Positions 48,371 through 62,265 of a stretch of 64,000 bases of DNA are shown piece by piece; positions within the stretch are counted from its first letter, which is position 1; every line of letters begins with the position of its first letter. Position numbers and translations under genes: made by a program. The notes under the pieces were generated by a model that made no database searches, was not told where the DNA came from, and was given only the letters and a program-made list of their open reading frames with translations. The stretch comes from Dryobates pubescens. Its lineage: Eukaryota > Chordata > Aves > Piciformes > Picidae. Location of the stretch: positions 11,586,623 through 11,650,622 of the forward strand of contig NC_071617.1 of the NCBI RefSeq assembly GCF_014839835.1, written 5' to 3'.

Positions 48371-51300
48371 ACATAGGAAACAAATGTGAAATGAAACTCT
48401 TTAATGCCTTTGAATGCTGTCGATTTCTATGCGTATTTTCCAGCATTGTAGCCTTGTAAAATCCGAGTCAGTCAGATGTTTGGAGTTTTACGGCGTGTAG
48501 AAATGCGTTTGCATAAACCAAAGGACTTTGTTGTACAGCTGTGGCTCCTTTAATCTGTGTTTTTTCTTAGAGTCGTACCACACAGAGCAAGCACTCTCGT
48601 CTGCTTTCTTTCACGGAGATATTTAATGAACAAGGTACAAACTTAGAGAGGTTTGAAAGGATAGGTGTAAGTAGTTACTGGTTCGGGACTTCACTTTGTA
48701 TGTTGTAAGTAGCACCATCTATGGAGACTAGAGATCACTAGTATCAAATTAAATATTTAAAGGATACTGTAGACTTAAGAGCCAAGGTAGGTGAAGGCAC
48801 TTTTTTTTTCCCCCCTTGCTGCCTCGAGTGTCTGATGTATGGCAGTGTTCAAAGCGTTTCAGTATGCTTACATTGTATTCACACATATGCAATGTATTTG
48901 AAACATTCCTACCAAGGAGATTGTGGTAAAACCCATAATGTGCAGCTTGCTGGGTTTCATTGTAAAGTAATATAATCTCCACATGTGCGAAGGCCAATGC
49001 AATATTTTATTTTTTGCTTACCCCAGGGAATGTGATATTAAATTTATCAGCTGAAGTATTTGAATTAGAACTCATAAATATTTTTTGAGGTGCATCAGTG
49101 GTTTACACAGGGAGGGAGAAGACGTGCAGCACTGGGTGGAGAGGAAGTACTTCATACTTTTCCTCCTCCTTTGTCACATAACAGGTATGCTTTGCCCTTC
49201 AGATGGTAAGTTTTCTCAGGCACTGAAAACAAGTTTTAAGTTTGGAAGAATTTGTTACTTACTGATTTTTTTACTCATAATTACTAACTTCATAGTACAT
49301 GGACTTTAGACAATGTTCACGTTGGATACAGAGCTCTGAATGCCTTGTGGGAAGAGGAGAAGGCTCCTCAAAAGAGGTATCATGCTGAAGGTCTTTCAAA
49401 TGCAGAGGAGGGACTGTTGACCTGCCCGTTTTACACAATGTATTGTGGTTGTAGGCACCCTAGATGGGCAAGGTACTGCCAGATACAGGAGGAGTCTGCA
49501 CTGTGTTAATATAGTTAAAAATCTTCCAGGGCTTAAGCAAGTATCTCTGCATGGTATTATCTTGTGTTTTTGCATTTTCTGGTCTCTTGTCTGGAGTTAA
49601 TTTGGGTGTCTCCAAAGCAACTCTGTGGTGCATTAGAATAATCCAAGCCATGCTGAGTTAGCAGTTCTTTGTCATCACTGACATCGCTGTTAAGCTGCAG
49701 CCAGAATTGTTTGTATCAGGAAGGGTACTGAGAACGTGACGAAAGGTGACATTTTGCCACTGTAGAAAATATTTATGCTTCCACATTTGTAGTAGTGAAT
49801 AGAATTGTTTTGCAATTTTCAAGAAGAGTATTTTTTTTTTCCCTTAAAAATAAAAAGCTATGAAAAAAAAAGACATCTAAAGTTGTTATAAGGAAAGTAG
49901 CAGCAAGTTCATGGTCTCACTTCAGTTTGGTGAGAAGGCTAAGGAAGAACGAAGCTGATTTACAACATCAAGAAGGCAGCACAGAAAGATGAGTCCTAAA
50001 CTTGTTTACCAAATTTACTTGTTTACTAGATCAGAGAAAATGCATTGAAAGTGATTGGATGAAATTTGAAAGCAGGGTTTTTGCAAGCCCGGGATAAACT
50101 GCTGCAACTTACTGTTGTATGCATGAAGTCAAAATGCATCCAGAGGTTCCAAGTAGATCAGACAAATTAATGGCTAAAAGGTGCAGATCAGATACTATTA
50201 GGAAAAGACAGCAAAATTCTCTCTGACATCTGAAATGTAATAGTAGGTTGTGGAAGGAGCATGAGGATTGGACCTCATGGCTTGTTTCACATGCTCTCAC
50301 TAAACTTCAGTGACAGCCATGTGAGAGAGAGAAAACCAGGCAATGGACATTGCTGTCACTCTATGGGGCATTTCTAATAGGAAAAGATAAGGTGAGGATG
50401 CTCCCAAGAGTGTTGAAAAAGCCCAAATAGCTGCTTAAAGCCTTTTATTTCCTGAATACAGGCTTTGAAATCTACAGAAGGAGTTGCTAGCACTTGCAGA
50501 GAAAGCAAGCTAAGAGCAGGTAGCTGTTTCTCCAATCCATTGAAGGTCAAGAAACAACTTTTTAGGAATCTAATTCATTAGCAGCCATCTCAAACCTGAA
50601 GGCTAGCAGAGGCTGAAGATGTCTCAGGGTGGTAGATGATAGAAGTGAAAATAAACCTTTTTATTATCATTTAAATTGAGAATATCAGAACTATGAACAT
50701 GCAGAGTCCATTTAGCTTTCTAGATAAAAAGTCCCTTGAGTCCTTTTCTGAAGTTACTCCTTTTTTGCAAAAGCTTATGACTTTCTCATCTTGGGAATTG
50801 CATCTGTGTGATGCACTTCACTTGGAACTGCTTATCTAGCCAGCTCAGAAACTGAAGTCAGGGCTGAATTTGGCACACACTGTTGCCTTCTGTGTATGTT
50901 GTCTTTGTGCACAAGGATGGGCTGTTTCCAAAAGGAACTGAAAGTTGTTTTTTTCCACTACAAAAAAGTCTTTAATGGCCCAGCCCTACCCATGTTAGAC
51001 ACCAGTGCTTCTCTTCCCATGATATTTCATCCAACAGAGAAGGTGAACTGGCACCTTTTTTCCCCTCCCTTTTCTTTTTTTTTTTTTTTGGTAAGAGAGC
51101 CCTTGGCACTTCAGAGACGTTTTTGCCTTTGATCTAAAATAGCCTGTGTTCACCAATTCTCTGGCAATCTGCAGACTTCACCACTTCAAGTTTTTCTGAG
51201 AGAAACAGAATCATGAAGGTGGTGAAAGGGTGAGTGGGGCAAGGATTTATTTGTGGGTTTTTTTTCCCTTTCTCTTAGCTGCTTCTGGCCTGAGATCTGA

Positions 51301-51673
51301 GGAATGGTGCTAAATTTGTAGTTTGTGTGGACTGTATTTGAAAATATTTGCCAGTTAGTCCAGATAATAAAATGGGGATTTTTGTCCAGAGGAGAGGACA
51401 TGAAAATAAACATAGATCTCTTTTCACCTAATTTATGATCTGCAAATCATGCAGGTTGAGGAGGAACCATATTAACTATTTTCAGTGAAGTGACCAATTT
51501 GACTACACCTTCTAACAATAAAAAGACATTAATTTTATTAATTTTTTTTTTGAGAAAAGAAACCAAACAATATCAGATGGCTGCAGTACAGAATGTTTTG
51601 CCACTTGTATCGGGGTTTTAATCGTATTACAGCTGATGTATAAATTACAGTACCTTACCTTTTAACATCCTGT
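48371..51673. other. Intergenic, no gene seen
   Basis: AT-rich, with several homopolymer T or A runs. No exon, RNA gene or repeat family recognised. Confidence 0.5.
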
Positions 51674-52326
51674 CAGATTGTAGGCTGAACATGAGCCTGC
51701 AGTGTGCCCAGGCAGCCAAGAGGGCCAATGGCATCCTGGCATGCATCAGGAACAGTATGGCCAGCAGGAGCAGGGAGGTCATTCTCCCCCTGTACGCTGC
51801 ACTGGTTAGGCCACACCTTGAGTACTGCGTCCAGTTCTGGGCCCCTCAGTTTAGGAAGGACTTGCTGGAACATGCCCAGAGAAGGGCAATGAAGTTGGTG
51901 AGGAGTTTGGAACACAAGCCCTATGAGGAGAGGCTGAGGGAGCTGGGGTTGCTTAGCCTGGAGAAGAGGAGACTCAGGGGTGAGCTTGTTTCTCTCTACA
52001 ACTACCTGAAGGGAGGTTGTAGACAGGCGGAGGTTGGTCTCTTCTCCCAGGCAGCCAGTGCCAGAACAAGAGGACACAGTCTCAGGCTGCACCAGGGGCG
52101 GTTTAGGCTGGATGTTAGGAAGAAGTTCTATACAGAGAGAGTGATTGTCCATTGGAATGGGCTGCCCGGGGAGGTGGTGGAGTCACCATCATTGGAGGTG
52201 TTCAGGAGGAGACTTGATGGGGTGCTTGGTGCCATGGTTTATTTGTTTAGGTGGGTTGGATTGGTTGATGGGTTGGATGCGGTGATCTTGAAGGTCTCTT
52301 CCAACCTGGTTTATTCTATTCTATTA
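51674..52326 (+). mobile_element. Young CR1, about 650 bp with open C-terminal ORF2 frame
   Basis: The longest uninterrupted CR1 reading frame in the window. From 51691 it gives [80 protein letters not shown] and [14 protein letters not shown]. The same frame runs without a stop past the end of the element to 52494. The 3' end reads 'gaaggtctcttccaacctggtttattctattctatt'. The lack of breaks suggests a late insertion. The RT domain is absent, so it cannot move itself. Confidence 0.94.
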
Positions 52327-54273
52327 ACCTCTCTGAGATTTAGTTCAGTGGAAATTGCCTTTACTCTTACCAACTTTAAACCACTGGCGCTGGAAAGCTT
52401 TTTTGCTATGGGCATGATACTACTTGTTCCAACAGACATTGGTTATGATATGGCTTTGGGTTTTGACCAAGCGGGAAGAGAAATTTTTGTTTAAAATGTT
52501 GCATTTGATTAACATTTTTGAAGCTGGATTTTCTTCTTTTAGAAATACTTTGTGGCTTAAGTGCTTATAGATGAGGGTTGATTCTCAAAGGAAAAGGTGC
52601 AGCAGTTCTGTGTTGAGGTCTCTGTACAAACTTATTATCCCAGCCTCAGAAATGTGTTTTCACTAACTTATCAGTGTGGTAATCTGAAGGAGAGGGTGCA
52701 TAGCTTAGGCATTTGGCCTAGCTTCCACTAGAGCTGCTGTACTGGGGTAGTGGCAGAGGTTCATGAAGTGAGGTGTTCTTTCAAGTCTATCATGTCTCAG
52801 CTACTTCACAATCTCTGGAGGATCCCAGACAGAGTTTCTACAAGCTGTGCCTTGGTGTTTACTGGATAGTACATGTGCTGCAGATGTTTTAGGCTGATCA
52901 CCTGAAGTTCTTGATAACTACAACACCTGTTACATTTTGGATGATCTCAATAGTATGTTTAATATCCTATTTCTGAGGCATTTTTGCTGCATGAGGCAAT
53001 AAATTCAATTCTGTCATCATTAAGCAGGTGTTTATATATACTGCAAGACTTTAATCTCTCTCCAGGGAACAGAATACTTTAGGGGCCCATTCTACAGCTT
53101 GGCTTTTGCTTTGCATCTCTGGCGTGTTCCTGTTTCTCTCTATGCCAGGAGATCAAGCGTGATTTTGTTTAGGTTGCAGATCTTGAATCCTTTCCCAGTT
53201 TTGCCAGTGACTGCTGTGAAACCTAGTGTAAATCTGTCCCTCATCTTGTCAATTACAAAGAGTAAGTGTAGTGTGGCTTTTTTGGTTCTGCTGTGTATTT
53301 CATCTCTTACTTTGGAAACCATTTAGGATGCAGACTGCACTGTTAGATGCATGTATTGTGGATCCTAGTCTTTGTACACAAAGCCACAATCTACTGGTAA
53401 TAATAGAACAGAAGTTTAGTCTACAGAATACTTGATAAAAAGACCCCCAAAATACAAATGACTTGCCATCATCCTGTACTTTGGTAGCCATATGATGTGC
53501 CCATGAGAGATTCATGGTTGTGATGTGACAACTGTCATGTCTGTGCTTAGGAGAGTGTCAGTACGTACCAACTTTGTTTTCCTGAAACAGGTTTAAGTAG
53601 GTGGTGAGCTGATTTATAACTGGATTATTAATTTTATTCAGATCTACCCAAGTCTTATCCATGCAATATCTCAATGGTTCTTGTAGGGAGTCCTGGTGAT
53701 CTCTAATATTCTTGGTCTGTGAGGAGCTGGGTGTTTCTGCCTGCAGGCAGTTTTCAGGCTGGAAGTGGAATGGACTCAAACTTGGGAGTCTGCTCACTGG
53801 TAGTTGTTGAACAGTCCTTTGTGAAACTTTATGCTGAACCTTAGTGAAAATTACTTGGGTAGCCATGAGAAAACTTACAAAACAAGGACAGAAATGCCTT
53901 GAAGATGCTTTGAGTAAAGAGCCTTGTAAGCCTGCTAGCTCTTAGCTGTCAGAAAATGATCTCAGGGAAGACAAGAACAGTGTTTTAAAAGTTTCAGATT
54001 CCAGGAGAAAACTCACAAAAGACATTCAACAGGTTCTCACAAGATAATTGTGGTATGTTACATAGACTTGAAGCAGCCCAGCCATAAAAGCAACGTTAAA
54101 ACAATTATCTCAAGGAATTGTGGTCAAATAAAAAGATATAAATAAATGATTCCAAGTAAACTTCCTGTACTTAGAAGATAGTATGGTAGGATAAAATTAA
54201 GGCAAACAAAAAGTCTATGAGAAGCCCAAACAAATCTTTACAGCTTTAAACATGAGCTAATTTATTGTATGCA
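52327..54273. other. Intergenic, no gene seen
   Basis: No exon, RNA gene or repeat recognised. A 102-codon minus-strand frame (53558-53866) shows no known domain. Confidence 0.5.
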
Positions 54274-54770
54274 TGTTTAACCCCAGCTGGCAATTAAGCA
54301 CTACAGAGGCACTTGTTCACTTCCCCCAACCCTGCAGTGGGATGGGGGAGAGAACTGGATTTCAAAAAGACAAAGGTGCTTTAACAGGACAGAAAAGCAA
54401 GGAATAATAGTAGTTCTAATAATCATCATCATCACAGAATATATAAAACAGGTGATGTGCAACACAGTCTGACTAATACCTAGCCAGTCCTTGAGCCATG
54501 GTGTCCCCTGCCCGACTGCCCCTAGTTTACCCCTTCAGCTCCTTTGGGTCAGCTGTCCTTGCTGTGTCCCCTCCTAGCTTCTTGTGTACCCCCAGCCTCT
54601 GTTGGCAGGGCAATATGAGAAGCTGGAAAGTCCTTGACTCAGTGTAAACACTGCTTAGCAACAACTAAAACATCAGTGTGTTATCAACATTATTCACATC
54701 CTAAACCCAAAACACAGCACTGTACCAGCTACTAGGGAAAATCAACTTTATTGCATCTGAAACCAGGACA
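54274..54770 (-). mobile_element. Solo LTR, avian ERVL-type (fossil)
   Basis: On the plus strand it reads TGTTTAACCCCAGCTGGC...AAACCAGGACA, so it points to the minus strand. It shares 'aacacactgatgttttag', 'ctaagcagtgtttacac' and 'gtcaaggact' (in reverse) with the LTR at 10228. The flanks ATGCA (left) and ATGGA (right) are a probable 5-base target duplication with one change. No internal retroviral sequence adjoins it. Confidence 0.82.
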
Positions 54771-55262
54771 ATGGATAAAGTCAAGGCAGTAGCTACTATC
54801 TGCATCAAACAGCTAATGTTTTCTTTTAGCTGTATTTCAAAAGAATTATTCCATTAGGTTTGGATAACATTCTGTATCTTACTTTTGAGAACATTTGCAA
54901 ATTCATCATTTTATGAAATATATTGGTAGTGTAATACTTCAGAAATCTGTGCTGATACAAAGAAGAAATTTTTGTGTGATTAGTTTGCAAATTCTGTTTT
55001 GGTTTGTTTTTTTTTCAAAGAACAATGCACCATAATCTAAATTTCTTTTTTCCAAGAGAGTCTAGGAAAATAGAATTGTTTCCTTTCCTGTTCATACATA
55101 TAAAAGTGTGTGTGTATTGCATACATCTCCCCCCACCCTCCCCCCGAGGAGTTAATGTACTTGCAGATATCCATGTGATTTCTACCCATATCTTTCTTGA
55201 TGTCAATTTTACACTCATTTGTGATTGAAAATCTGAAGTCCTTAAGAGCTATAAGATGTGTG
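54771..55262. other. Intergenic, no gene seen
   Basis: AT-rich spacer between an LTR and a CR1. No exon recognised. Confidence 0.5.
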
Positions 55263-55618
55263 TATCACCAAGGTTGGAAGAGACCTCAAAGATCATCAAG
55301 TCCAACCTGTCACCACAGACCTCATGACTAGACCATGGCACCAAGTGCCATGTCCAATCTCCTCTTGAACACCTCCAGGGATGGTGACTCCACCACCTGC
55401 CTGGGCAGCCCATTCCAATGATGAATGACTCTCTCAGTGAAGAACTTTCTCCTCACTGCGAGCCTAAACCTCCCCTGGCACAGCTTGAGACTGTGTCCTC
55501 TTTTTCTGGTGCTGGTTGCTTGAGAGAAGAGACTAACTCCCTCCTGGCTACAACCACCCTTCAGGTAGTTGCAGAAAGCAATGAGGTCTCCCCTGAGCCT
55601 CCTCTTCTCCAGCCTGTA
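55263..55618 (-). mobile_element. CR1 3' end
   Basis: 'accaaggttggaagagacctcaaagatcatcaagtccaacctgtcacc' through 'ctcccctgagcctcctcttctccagcctg'. Reversed CR1 terminus, moderately diverged, same subfamily as the copy at 60887. Confidence 0.91.
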
Positions 55619-58600
55619 ACTGGGTATATTTTTATTCTCACAACAATAAAGTCCAATTTGTTATCTGTTTCCTGTGTTGGGAAGTTGCTGTAGTAGCAGC
55701 TTCTAATGATTTCTCTTTTGAAGTAATCCATCCCTTTCAGTCTATATAGGTAGTATCCCCCTGCCCTGCTGAAGGTGGTCTAGGGGCAAGGAGGAGAGGA
55801 GGCAGGAGACATCCTGATCTGCAGAGTAGTGGATAAAATCCTGAACTGGGATTGGGGAGAAAGTAGTTTTGTCATTTTACGTCCAAGTAATTTCATGGGA
55901 CTTTGTGGGTTTTGTTTGTTTTGTGGGGTTTTTGTTGTTTTTTTTCCCCTTCAGTGATATTCAAAAGTAAAACACAGAAGCAGACCATGGGACAAAATAC
56001 CAGGAGTCCTACTGACTTTCTAGTGGTAATGTTCTTCATGTGTCCCTTGGTGTCTCTGTTTATGACTTCAAGGCTGGTTTATCAAACCTATCTATCTACA
56101 AGGTACATTTATCACCCCTGCTTGTCTTTATTGACAATGGAAAACAAAAATGGGGGTCACAATCTCATTTTGCAGTTCATATTAAAATAGTGAAACAAAC
56201 CACCTGCTCTTCTGTAACTGCAAAGGGAGCCTTTGACAATGCAGACAGATGTCTGCATACCTCTGGTGCATGGACCTTTGTGGTACTGTGAGCAAAGCTA
56301 CCTCAGGCCAGGCCTGGAGCAGAGTCCCCTGTTTAAGGGGTGTTGACTTCATGTGTTACACGAAAATCCTGATTTGAACCACCTTTGCTTTTCTTACTCT
56401 ACATCTTTTCTGCCTAGCAGACACCAATATTTGCCTGTTCGCTAAACGTGGTAAGGATGAGGAGAATATCCCTCCTTGAAAAACAAAACAGAACAGGCAA
56501 ACCCCAACACAGTCCCCCAGAAACTGCCACAAAGAAAGACATGGATTGTGCTGTTAGTCAGTTAAATGAAGGGAAGGCACTGGAAGGAGATCAAGGGCAA
56601 GATCAGTGCTTAAAAATAGTGTGCGCACAGCTCCAAATGCTTGCTTTACCCTCACCGCAACCACCTAAAAGCTGTTCAAAGTTGCAGTTTTGCTCTCAGC
56701 ATGCAAGCTGGGTATACCTCAAAGCTCAAACTGCAATCCATGAGACTGCAAACCCACAGAGCCAGTCAGGTATACTGAAAGTCAGTTAAATAAATCCCAA
56801 TAAATTCAAGTGCTGTAACTGTCTCTACTTTTAAAGGCAGGACTAGCAAATAAATGTACACAGCTGGGCCCTTCATTCTCACTGACTTCAGTGAAAGGTG
56901 ATATGGAAACTCTTAAATCAGGATAGGAGATTATTTAGTCCTAGAAATAAAATTATTTGGAATAGAAATACTTAATACAACACAAGATCCTTGCCACTGC
57001 TCCCACAGGATGTTTATTCAGAATGGTCCATTAAAAAAAAAAAAAAAAAAAATAATTAATGGTTAAGCTTTTTTCTCCCCTCTGAAAGAGACAGAAGACA
57101 GAGTTTCTGCCCCCCTTAGTAACAAGGAATCAGAACTTTCTGCCTACCTTCTGTACAAGCCAACTGCTAGACCTCCAAGTTGTATCTAGCTGTATGTAGC
57201 ATATGTGCAAACTCACAAATCAGTCTAATCTTAGGAAAGATGCACAATTTGGATTTCACTGAGTATTGGAAACCCCACAAAATGTAGAACAGCTAAGGAG
57301 TAAACTCCAGATCAGTGCAAGATCAGCGTGTTATGGGGAAGATGCAGCTCTGATGTAATGGTGAACCACATGAAGGGAAGAAGGAAGAAAAAGCTAAAGG
57401 GGATTTGCTGAATAGTTGTATCTCTTTTGGGTGACCCCATCTTCAAGCTGTGGCAGCTGAAAATGTGCAACAATTCTGGTAGATGTACCATGCCTCATGT
57501 AGTTTCTGAATCTCCCAGTCTTAATTTTCTGTTTCCTGATTAATTTCCTATGAATTATTTAAGTTTTTTAAATCCTGAGGTAGACAAATTATTAGTAGCT
57601 GCATTACAATAGTGTTGATAGCAGAAAAGCTTGGTGTCAGAAAAGCTTATTCCCTCATGCTAAGGCTCCCTCCTTCTTGGATAAAACTAAAGCTTAAAAA
57701 ACCAATACCAGTAATCTTGTCTATATCCTTTTCTCTCACTTGCATATAATGTCAAAAAATATCTAATGTCTCTGGGGTTTGGCAGAACAGAATGTTGGTT
57801 CTGTACCCATTTTTATGTCATCACAAGCAAAGTAACTACTAAGAGCACTTGCACGCACAGGACCAGTTCCTCAGTACAACCCAGTGAAATCAGCTGCAGG
57901 GCTTTCTCTCCCCTTAGAGCAGGAAATCACTCCATTGACAGTATTATAAAGCATTACATAGCTGTTAAGTGTTTTTCCAGTAATTTTTCAGTACTCAGCA
58001 GAAAACATTATCATAACTGATGTACACTAATTTTCTCTTGTTTATGTGTGTATATAACATAACTTCCATTAAAGTGCTATTACATTGGCAAAAGGAATTC
58101 TGTAAAAATGACCTGGTGGTCTTCCAAATCTACTCTTTCAATGGCTCCAGATCAAATTTGCCTACTTTAAACAATGCTTCTAAAAATTGACAGTGTTGTG
58201 GATCCCCACCTGGAATCAAGCGTGTTCGTTCTGTGTTGCATTTGTAATGAGGATGATTTAATTATTTAGCTGACAATATTATTAATGATGTGCAAGGGAA
58301 GGTAGGAAAGACCCACCAAGCCTTTCTCCCTTCCATCTTGTCCTCCCCAAAATCACTGTAATTGTAGAATAATAACAGAAGAAAAAATTGCATTCAGTTC
58401 AGTGAGGAGATATATCTGGATGAGCGAGACAGCACACGGTGGGAAGGAACCACAATGAAGGTTTTCTGATCGTTGTGATATTTTAAGGCTAATGAGAATT
58501 TAGTATCTATGTTGAGTGAAAAGATTTAGGCATCTTAAATCACTGAGAAACTAGCTTTGTTGGTGGTTGTCTTCTTTTTTCCTTCCACCTTGGCTCTGGA

Positions 58601-60886
58601 GAACTTCTGTATGAGCAATGTTCAACTGTATTTCCCCCTAGATTTTTGTGTGTTACTTTTGGACATTGCCCAGTGTCCCTGGGAAGGCTGCTTCACTGCA
58701 TATCATGGCTGTATCGCTTCAGCCCCCTCCACTCCCCCATGCTGGAATCATTTGCTGGCCTTTGTGCAGCTTCCCCAGAAGTAATAGGTCTGTCTGCATT
58801 CAAATATTTTACCTATACAGCTTTGTCAGTTAAGAGCATGGGAAGGGAAGAAAAGAAACATATCACTAATTAAATTGTCAGTTCTGGTAAATGTCCTTAT
58901 ATCAGCAAAAAGCTCTATTGAGAAGTAGAACTTAGGTCATTTGGGTAGCTGGTGTAAACACTGCTCGCAAAAATCTCTTGCCAGTATACATCACATCTCT
59001 GCTTGGAGAGTTTGTTGTGAAAGCTACCTCTGAAAAGATCTTGTACTACAGAGGGAACTAAAGGGTTTTCCACAGGGTGGAATTGCCACTATAATGAAAG
59101 CAAAGTTTCAGTTTTTCTAAAGTGGAGTCTGAAACTACGTGTAATGGGGATAAACTGGCAAAGGTACTCCAGTATCTCCTAAGCTTTAGACAGCAGTTGG
59201 GCCTTTAGAATGGATGCTTTGTGAATTTTGCCTTTGCTGGGAAGCTGCTCATCATCTGCAGAGCCTCCAGATGATGATGCAGAACATGCAGGCTGCAGAC
59301 TCTGGGCAGTCTTGCCCTCTAGTTTCTTCCCCTAATTTTGCTAACTGGAAATAGTGTGAGTACCTCTGTTCTCTACTGGTGTAGGAGAGTTCCTGTGGCT
59401 GAAGAGAGTAAACACCCTGGCAAGCACCCAAGACTGGTGTGTGGGTGTTGGGGGGGCAACAGCTCAATAAAGCCACCAGTGGGCAGAGGAAGAAGTGACA
59501 CTGCCCTCTGACCTGTGTACCCTGTGTCTGTGGGCTACCAGGACTCATCTCAGTGATTTTCCTGACAGTGCTGCTTGGTGTGCTAAACTTGGTGAAATCT
59601 GAAAGTGAAATCTGAATATCCAATCCAGGGAGTGTTACACATAATAACCTTTCCACAGAGCACACTGGGCAGAAGCAAACAGCAGGACATCAGACTTAGC
59701 GCCCCCAGTCTTCTGTCAGGCAGTGGTGGCCATTTCCAGTAGTTTGTATAAGTAGAAAAAAATCCGCTCGGAAATAATTCCCTTCTGCCTGACCTAGAAC
59801 ATCTGGACTTTGCTGAAGCCATTAGTGCAGTTATTTCACTGTGAACTAAATGGCAATTAGCAGAGTGAGGCCACACTAGAAACAGGATGCATGACTGAAA
59901 TTTTTTAAACCCGTGGTGATCCGGACAAACCGGGAGTAAAGTGCAGAAGAATGAAAGCTCCTGTTCACACAGGCTTCATAGCTTACTTGCAGACAAGAGG
60001 GAAATGTGTCTTAGCATAAGCTTCGTTTTGAGGGAAGTGCCCACGTGGATTGACCGATCTATTCATTATAATCAAATTAAAGGAAAATGTTACTATGTAT
60101 TTTAAACAATCCTTAGCAGTGCCACTGCTACTCACTGTAAGCAGTTGCAATTTTGGAGGGGAGGGAAAAAAGCAAACCCACAGTTTTCACTCTTTATCTG
60201 CTTTTGTGTGTATCTGTTTAACTCAGTTTAGACTATGAAATTACTAGACTTGTCTGGTTCACTTTATAGGCAGTGCAATGTTATGGTTTTCATATCCTAT
60301 AAAAGTAGTGATGCCACAAAATTGCAAGGGAAATACTTCGGTCCCTCGGCATAGATATAATTAAATCCAACTAAAGTATTTCATTGCCTGAGGTGAGGAA
60401 TCATAAATAAAGCAAATACTTGGGTAACAACATAAAGATAATTTTTAACATCGTATGATCAGACCATTCATGAGATTTTTTCAGTTGCATATTTAAACTG
60501 AAATCTGTTCTTTAATAAAACATACAGTCATTGTCATCTGGTATAATGCCTGTAACCAGCTATACCTAACAGGACTGTAATCCTGTTGAGCTGCTGTAAC
60601 AGCATGAACCACGAAAGCAAAACCCAAGTGGTTTATCAATGTCAACAAACTCCCAGATGGAATTACAGTCTTATACGCACCATTTAGTTGTATGCTATTC
60701 ATTATAACATATGACAAAAATTATGCTTCTATTAAAAAATGCACAGATGAGAATATGTGTTGCTGAAGGGGATTGTTTAAAGAGCAGAAGGCATCCTTCG
60801 CTACAAAGCAGAGTTATGTTCAGTGCTGTACCTTTTCAGGCATATTTGCAGGATGATGGGGACTTGGAATCAAGCTCTGAGAGTAA
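55619..60886. other. Intergenic, no gene seen
   Basis: The longest repeat-poor stretch of the window. It contains an A20 run at 57033-57052. Open frames up to 137 codons (59252-59665, minus) show no recognisable domain, and no splice-bounded exon could be argued. Regulatory elements would not be visible to me without comparison to other species. Confidence 0.5.
57033..57052 (+). repeat. Poly-A run
   Basis: Twenty consecutive A followed by TAATTAAT. No mRNA-like sequence with a polyadenylation signal precedes it, so it is taken as simple sequence. Confidence 0.9.
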
Positions 60887-61347
60887 TCATAGAATCAACA
60901 AGGTTGGAAAAGACCTCAAGGATCATCAAGTCCAACCTGTCACCCAAGACCTCATGCCTACTAGACCATGGCACCAAGTGCCACATCCAATACTCTCTTG
61001 AACACCTCCAGGGACGGCGACTCCACCACCTCCCTGGGCAGCACATTCCAACAGCTAACAACTCTCTCACTTTCTTGTCACCTCAAGCCTAAACTTCCCC
61101 TGGTGCAGCTTGAGACTGTGTCCTCTTGTTCTGGTGCTGGTTGCCTAGGAGAAGAGACCAACCCCCTCCCAGCTACAATCACCCTTCAGGTAGTTGTAGA
61201 GAGCAATGAGGTCTCCCCTGAGCCTCCTCCAGGCTAAACAATCCCAGCTCCCTCAACCTCTTCTCGTAGGGCTTGTGCTTGAGGCCTCTCACCAGCCTTG
61301 TTGCCCTTCTTTGGACACATTCACGTATCTCAATGTCCTTCAGACCT
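60887..61347 (-). mobile_element. CR1 3' region
   Basis: 'atcatagaatcaacaaggttggaaaagacctcaaggatcatcaag' at the left is the reversed terminus. The copy runs back to 'cacattcacgtatctcaatgtccttc'. Small deletions relative to siblings, for example in the 'cctcctccaggctaaac' part. Confidence 0.92.
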
Positions 61348-61698
61348 AGTAGAATATTTATATATCCTTTTTTCTCTTTATCTGCAATTTTCTTGTGTTG
61401 CCTATGTTTGGGGAAATAAGGCCACCTCTGGAGAAAGCGTGAACTGGAGCACAACACCAAGAACCTTTGGGAAATAAATGATGAGATGCTAACCAGGGAA
61501 GTCCTTCAGGACCTATCAGGATGTTTAAAAGGAATAATTATTTTGTAACATTTAAAACAAGCAGCTCAGATTCCAAAGTTCTATCTGCCCTCTGGGCAGT
61601 TGTGTTTTTCATCTTTTTAGAGAAGCCCCAGTATTAAAGAAAATCTTTCTCACATCTTAAAATGAAATTGTGACTGGAAAGCAATGAGATGAGCTCAA
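61348..61698. other. Spacer between two opposite CR1 copies
   Basis: About 350 bases without recognised content, between CR1 pieces lying tail-out on both sides. Confidence 0.5.
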
Positions 61699-62265
61699 CA
61701 TGGAGCTGCCCCTGTACTCAGCACTGGTTAGGCCACACCTTGTGTTCTGTCAAGTTCTGGGCCCCTCAGTGTAAGAAAGATGTTGAGTTGCTCGAATGTG
61801 TCCAGAGAAGGGCAAGAAGACTGGTGAGGGGTTTGCAGCACAAGCCCTATGAGGAGCGACTGAGGGAGCTGGGGTTGTTTAGCCTGGAGAAGAGGAGGCT
61901 CAGGGGAAACCTTATTGCTGTTTGCAGCTACCTGAAGGGAGGTTGTAGCCAGGTGAGGGTCAGTCTCTTCTCCCAGGTGACCTGTGACAGAACAAGAGGA
62001 CACAGCCTCAAGCTGCGCTAGGGGAGGTTTGGGCTGAATGTCAGGAAGAAATTCTTCATAGAAAGAGTGATTGGCCATTGGAATGTGCTGCCCAGGGAGG
62101 TGGTGGAGTCTCCATCACTGGAATTGTTTAAAAAGAGTCTGGATGAGGCACTTAGTACCATGGTTTAGTTGATTAGATGGTGTTGGGTGATGGGTTGGAC
62201 TTGACGATCTTGAAGGTCTTTTCCAACCTGGTTAATTCTGTATTCTGTTTTCTGTATTCTAAAGT
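61699..62265 (+). mobile_element. CR1 3' region
   Basis: From 'catggagctgcccctgtactcagcactggttaggccacacc' to 'aaggtcttttccaacctggttaattctgtattctg'. Encodes [31 protein letters not shown] in frame, then breaks before the terminus. Confidence 0.92.

Noticed and set aside
59252-59665. 137-codon minus-strand open frame
   Set aside because: No domain or splice context, and it overlaps another short frame. Length is within chance.
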